Assembly (NCBI GenBank): GCA_022758945.1
Contig: JAEMQE010000148.1
Location: 1 to 7,224, forward strand
Reading direction: 5' to 3'
Length of the DNA stretch: 7,224 nucleotides
Source of the DNA: Lentimicrobium sp.
Lineage (GTDB): Bacteria; Bacteroidota; Bacteroidia; Flavobacteriales; Flavobacteriaceae
Below, in pieces: positions 6,599-7,224 of this stretch (position 1 is its first letter; the number at the start of each line of letters is the position of its first letter). Both the position numbers and the translations under genes were made by a program. Below the pieces are notes generated by a model. It was not told the origin of the DNA and did no database searches. It was given only the letters and a program-made list of their open reading frames with translations.

Positions 6599-7123
6599 TT
6601 AATTATTTTTATACCCAATTTTTTTTCTTGGTTCAGAGTTTTCTTTTTTGTCAATCAACTCATCGAGATAGTTAAAAACCAGTTCAATGTTTTGAGTATG
6701 ATTAGAAAGTTTCTTTTTAATTTCTTCTATTTCCAATTTCATACTTAATGTATCGGTGAGCATTTCTCTAATTTTGGTAAAGACACGTATAATTTGTATA
6801 TTAACCTTTATAGCGGTTGGACTGTTAAGAACACTAGATAACATTGCAACTCCTTGTTCTGTAAATGCCATAGGCATATATCTTGAACCTCCCCAACTTG
6901 AGGTGCCAAATTGGCTCCTCAAGTTATCGAATTCTTGTTGACTAAGTTCAAACATAAAATCCTCTGGAAACCTTTCCAAATTTCTACGAACCTGCCTTTT
7001 TAATTGTTTAGTTTCTACAGCATAAAGTTCAGACAAATCTTTATCTAACATCACTTTTTGCTTTCTTATCAAGTAAATTTTACTGCTAATAATATCGTCT
7101 GGAATTAGAATCTCATTACTCAT
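6599..7123 (-). CDS. ORF6N-domain DNA-binding protein
   Basis: Residues about 8-100 form an ORF6N (KilA-N-related) domain. The visible order is IYLIRKQKVMLDKDLSELYAVETKQLKRQVRRN (16-48), RFPEDFMFEL (51-60), LRSQFGTS (68-75), YMPMAFTEQGVAMLSSVLNS (82-101) and NIQIIRVFTKIREML (108-122). A charged, probably coiled-coil tail (about 118-162) and a basic end follow. The domain is known from phage and large DNA virus proteins and is common as solitary chromosomal genes in Bacteroidota, where the role is mostly unknown. DNA binding is inferred from the family. The 174-residue length is complete, with an ATG start. It begins 24 nt after the dapF stop with no promoter motif between, so it may be read from the dapF transcript. 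No integrase, toxin or phage gene is adjacent in the window. Confidence 0.88.
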   Translation of the reverse strand: MSNEILIPDDIISSKIYLIRKQKVMLDKDLSELYAVETKQLKRQVRRNLERFPEDFMFELSQQEFDNLRSQFGTSSWGGSRYMPMAFTEQGVAMLSSVLNSPTAIKVNIQIIRVFTKIREMLTDTLSMKLEIEEIKKKLSNHTQNIELVFNYLDELIDKKENSEPRKKIGYKNN

Positions 7124-7147
7124 ATTTTTTATTTCGTTTTTACATAA

Positions 7148-7224
7148 CTAAACCTCAATCCCTCCTTTAAACACAAATTCTGCTGGACCTATCAAGAAAA
7201 CATTAGTAAACTTCCCCTCGTTTT
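7148..7224 (-). CDS. dapF: Diaminopimelate epimerase, C-terminal end (partial)
   Basis: A minus-strand frame enters from the right edge and stops at TAG 7150-7148. The last 24 residues include TNVFLIGPAEFVFKGGIEV, the characteristic end of DapF (V-x-L-x-GPA-x-x-VF-x-G-x-I-x-V). DapF converts LL-diaminopimelate to meso-diaminopimelate for lysine synthesis and for the peptide cross-links of peptidoglycan. The start and the catalytic cysteines are outside the window. In related genomes I recall dapF lying directly upstream of the GNAT-mltG pair; here two genes intervene. Confidence 0.88.
   Translation of the reverse strand, partial: NEGKFTNVFLIGPAEFVFKGGIEV

Noticed and set aside
6121..7147. 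Insertion sequence or prophage carrying the ORF6N gene
   Set aside because: No transposase, integrase, terminal inverted repeats or att-like duplication at both ends is visible. The ATTTTAAAA pair encloses only the 7-mer array, not the two genes.

Overview
This AT-rich window comes from a Bacteroidota chromosome, most likely family Flavobacteriaceae and close to Flavobacterium. Four things point there: the protein families (DnaA, MltG, DUF2279, DapF and ORF6N in their Flavobacteriia forms), the A/T-rich leaders without Shine-Dalgarno sequences, a promoter element of the Bacteroidota type (TAnnTTTG), and a gene order that I recall as common around dnaA in this family. That placement is from memory and was not tested by a search.

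Left half, plus strand (92-2795): dnaA, then a low-molecular-weight protein tyrosine phosphatase 7 nt behind it, then an RsmI-like tetrapyrrole-methylase-fold SAM methyltransferase after a 50-nt gap. The first two look like one transcript. The methyltransferase ends head-on against a leftward gene. The 91-nt gap between the two stop codons is filled mostly by a long imperfect hairpin (2803-2866). With the T8 tract beside it, this hairpin reads as an intrinsic terminator for the leftward gene, and it resembles dispersed intergenic repeats.

Right half, minus strand, in transcription order from the right edge: the last 24 codons of dapF (meso-diaminopimelate synthesis), an ORF6N-domain protein, a one-pass membrane protein with a DUF3592-like tail, a RimL/SpeG-like GNAT acetyltransferase, the endolytic murein transglycosylase mltG, a DUF2279 (YfiM-like) envelope protein 2 nt behind mltG, and, from its own TATATTTG promoter, an exported lysozyme-like protein. 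DapF makes a peptidoglycan precursor residue, MltG cuts nascent glycan strands and the lysozyme-like protein probably also acts on murein, so this side is a cell-wall cluster. The ORF6N and DUF3592-like genes look like extra cargo between dapF and the acetyltransferase. The left edge of that cargo carries a phased array of five degenerate 7-mers between two 9-bp direct repeats.

No stretch over 300 bases lacks a gene. There is no RNA gene, CRISPR array or recognisable insertion sequence. I see no clearly new biological system. The points most worth a second look are the heptamer array and its adjoining cargo, the consecutive TTG starts of mltG and the DUF2279 gene, the hairpin at the convergent junction, and the divergent RsmI-like methyltransferase.
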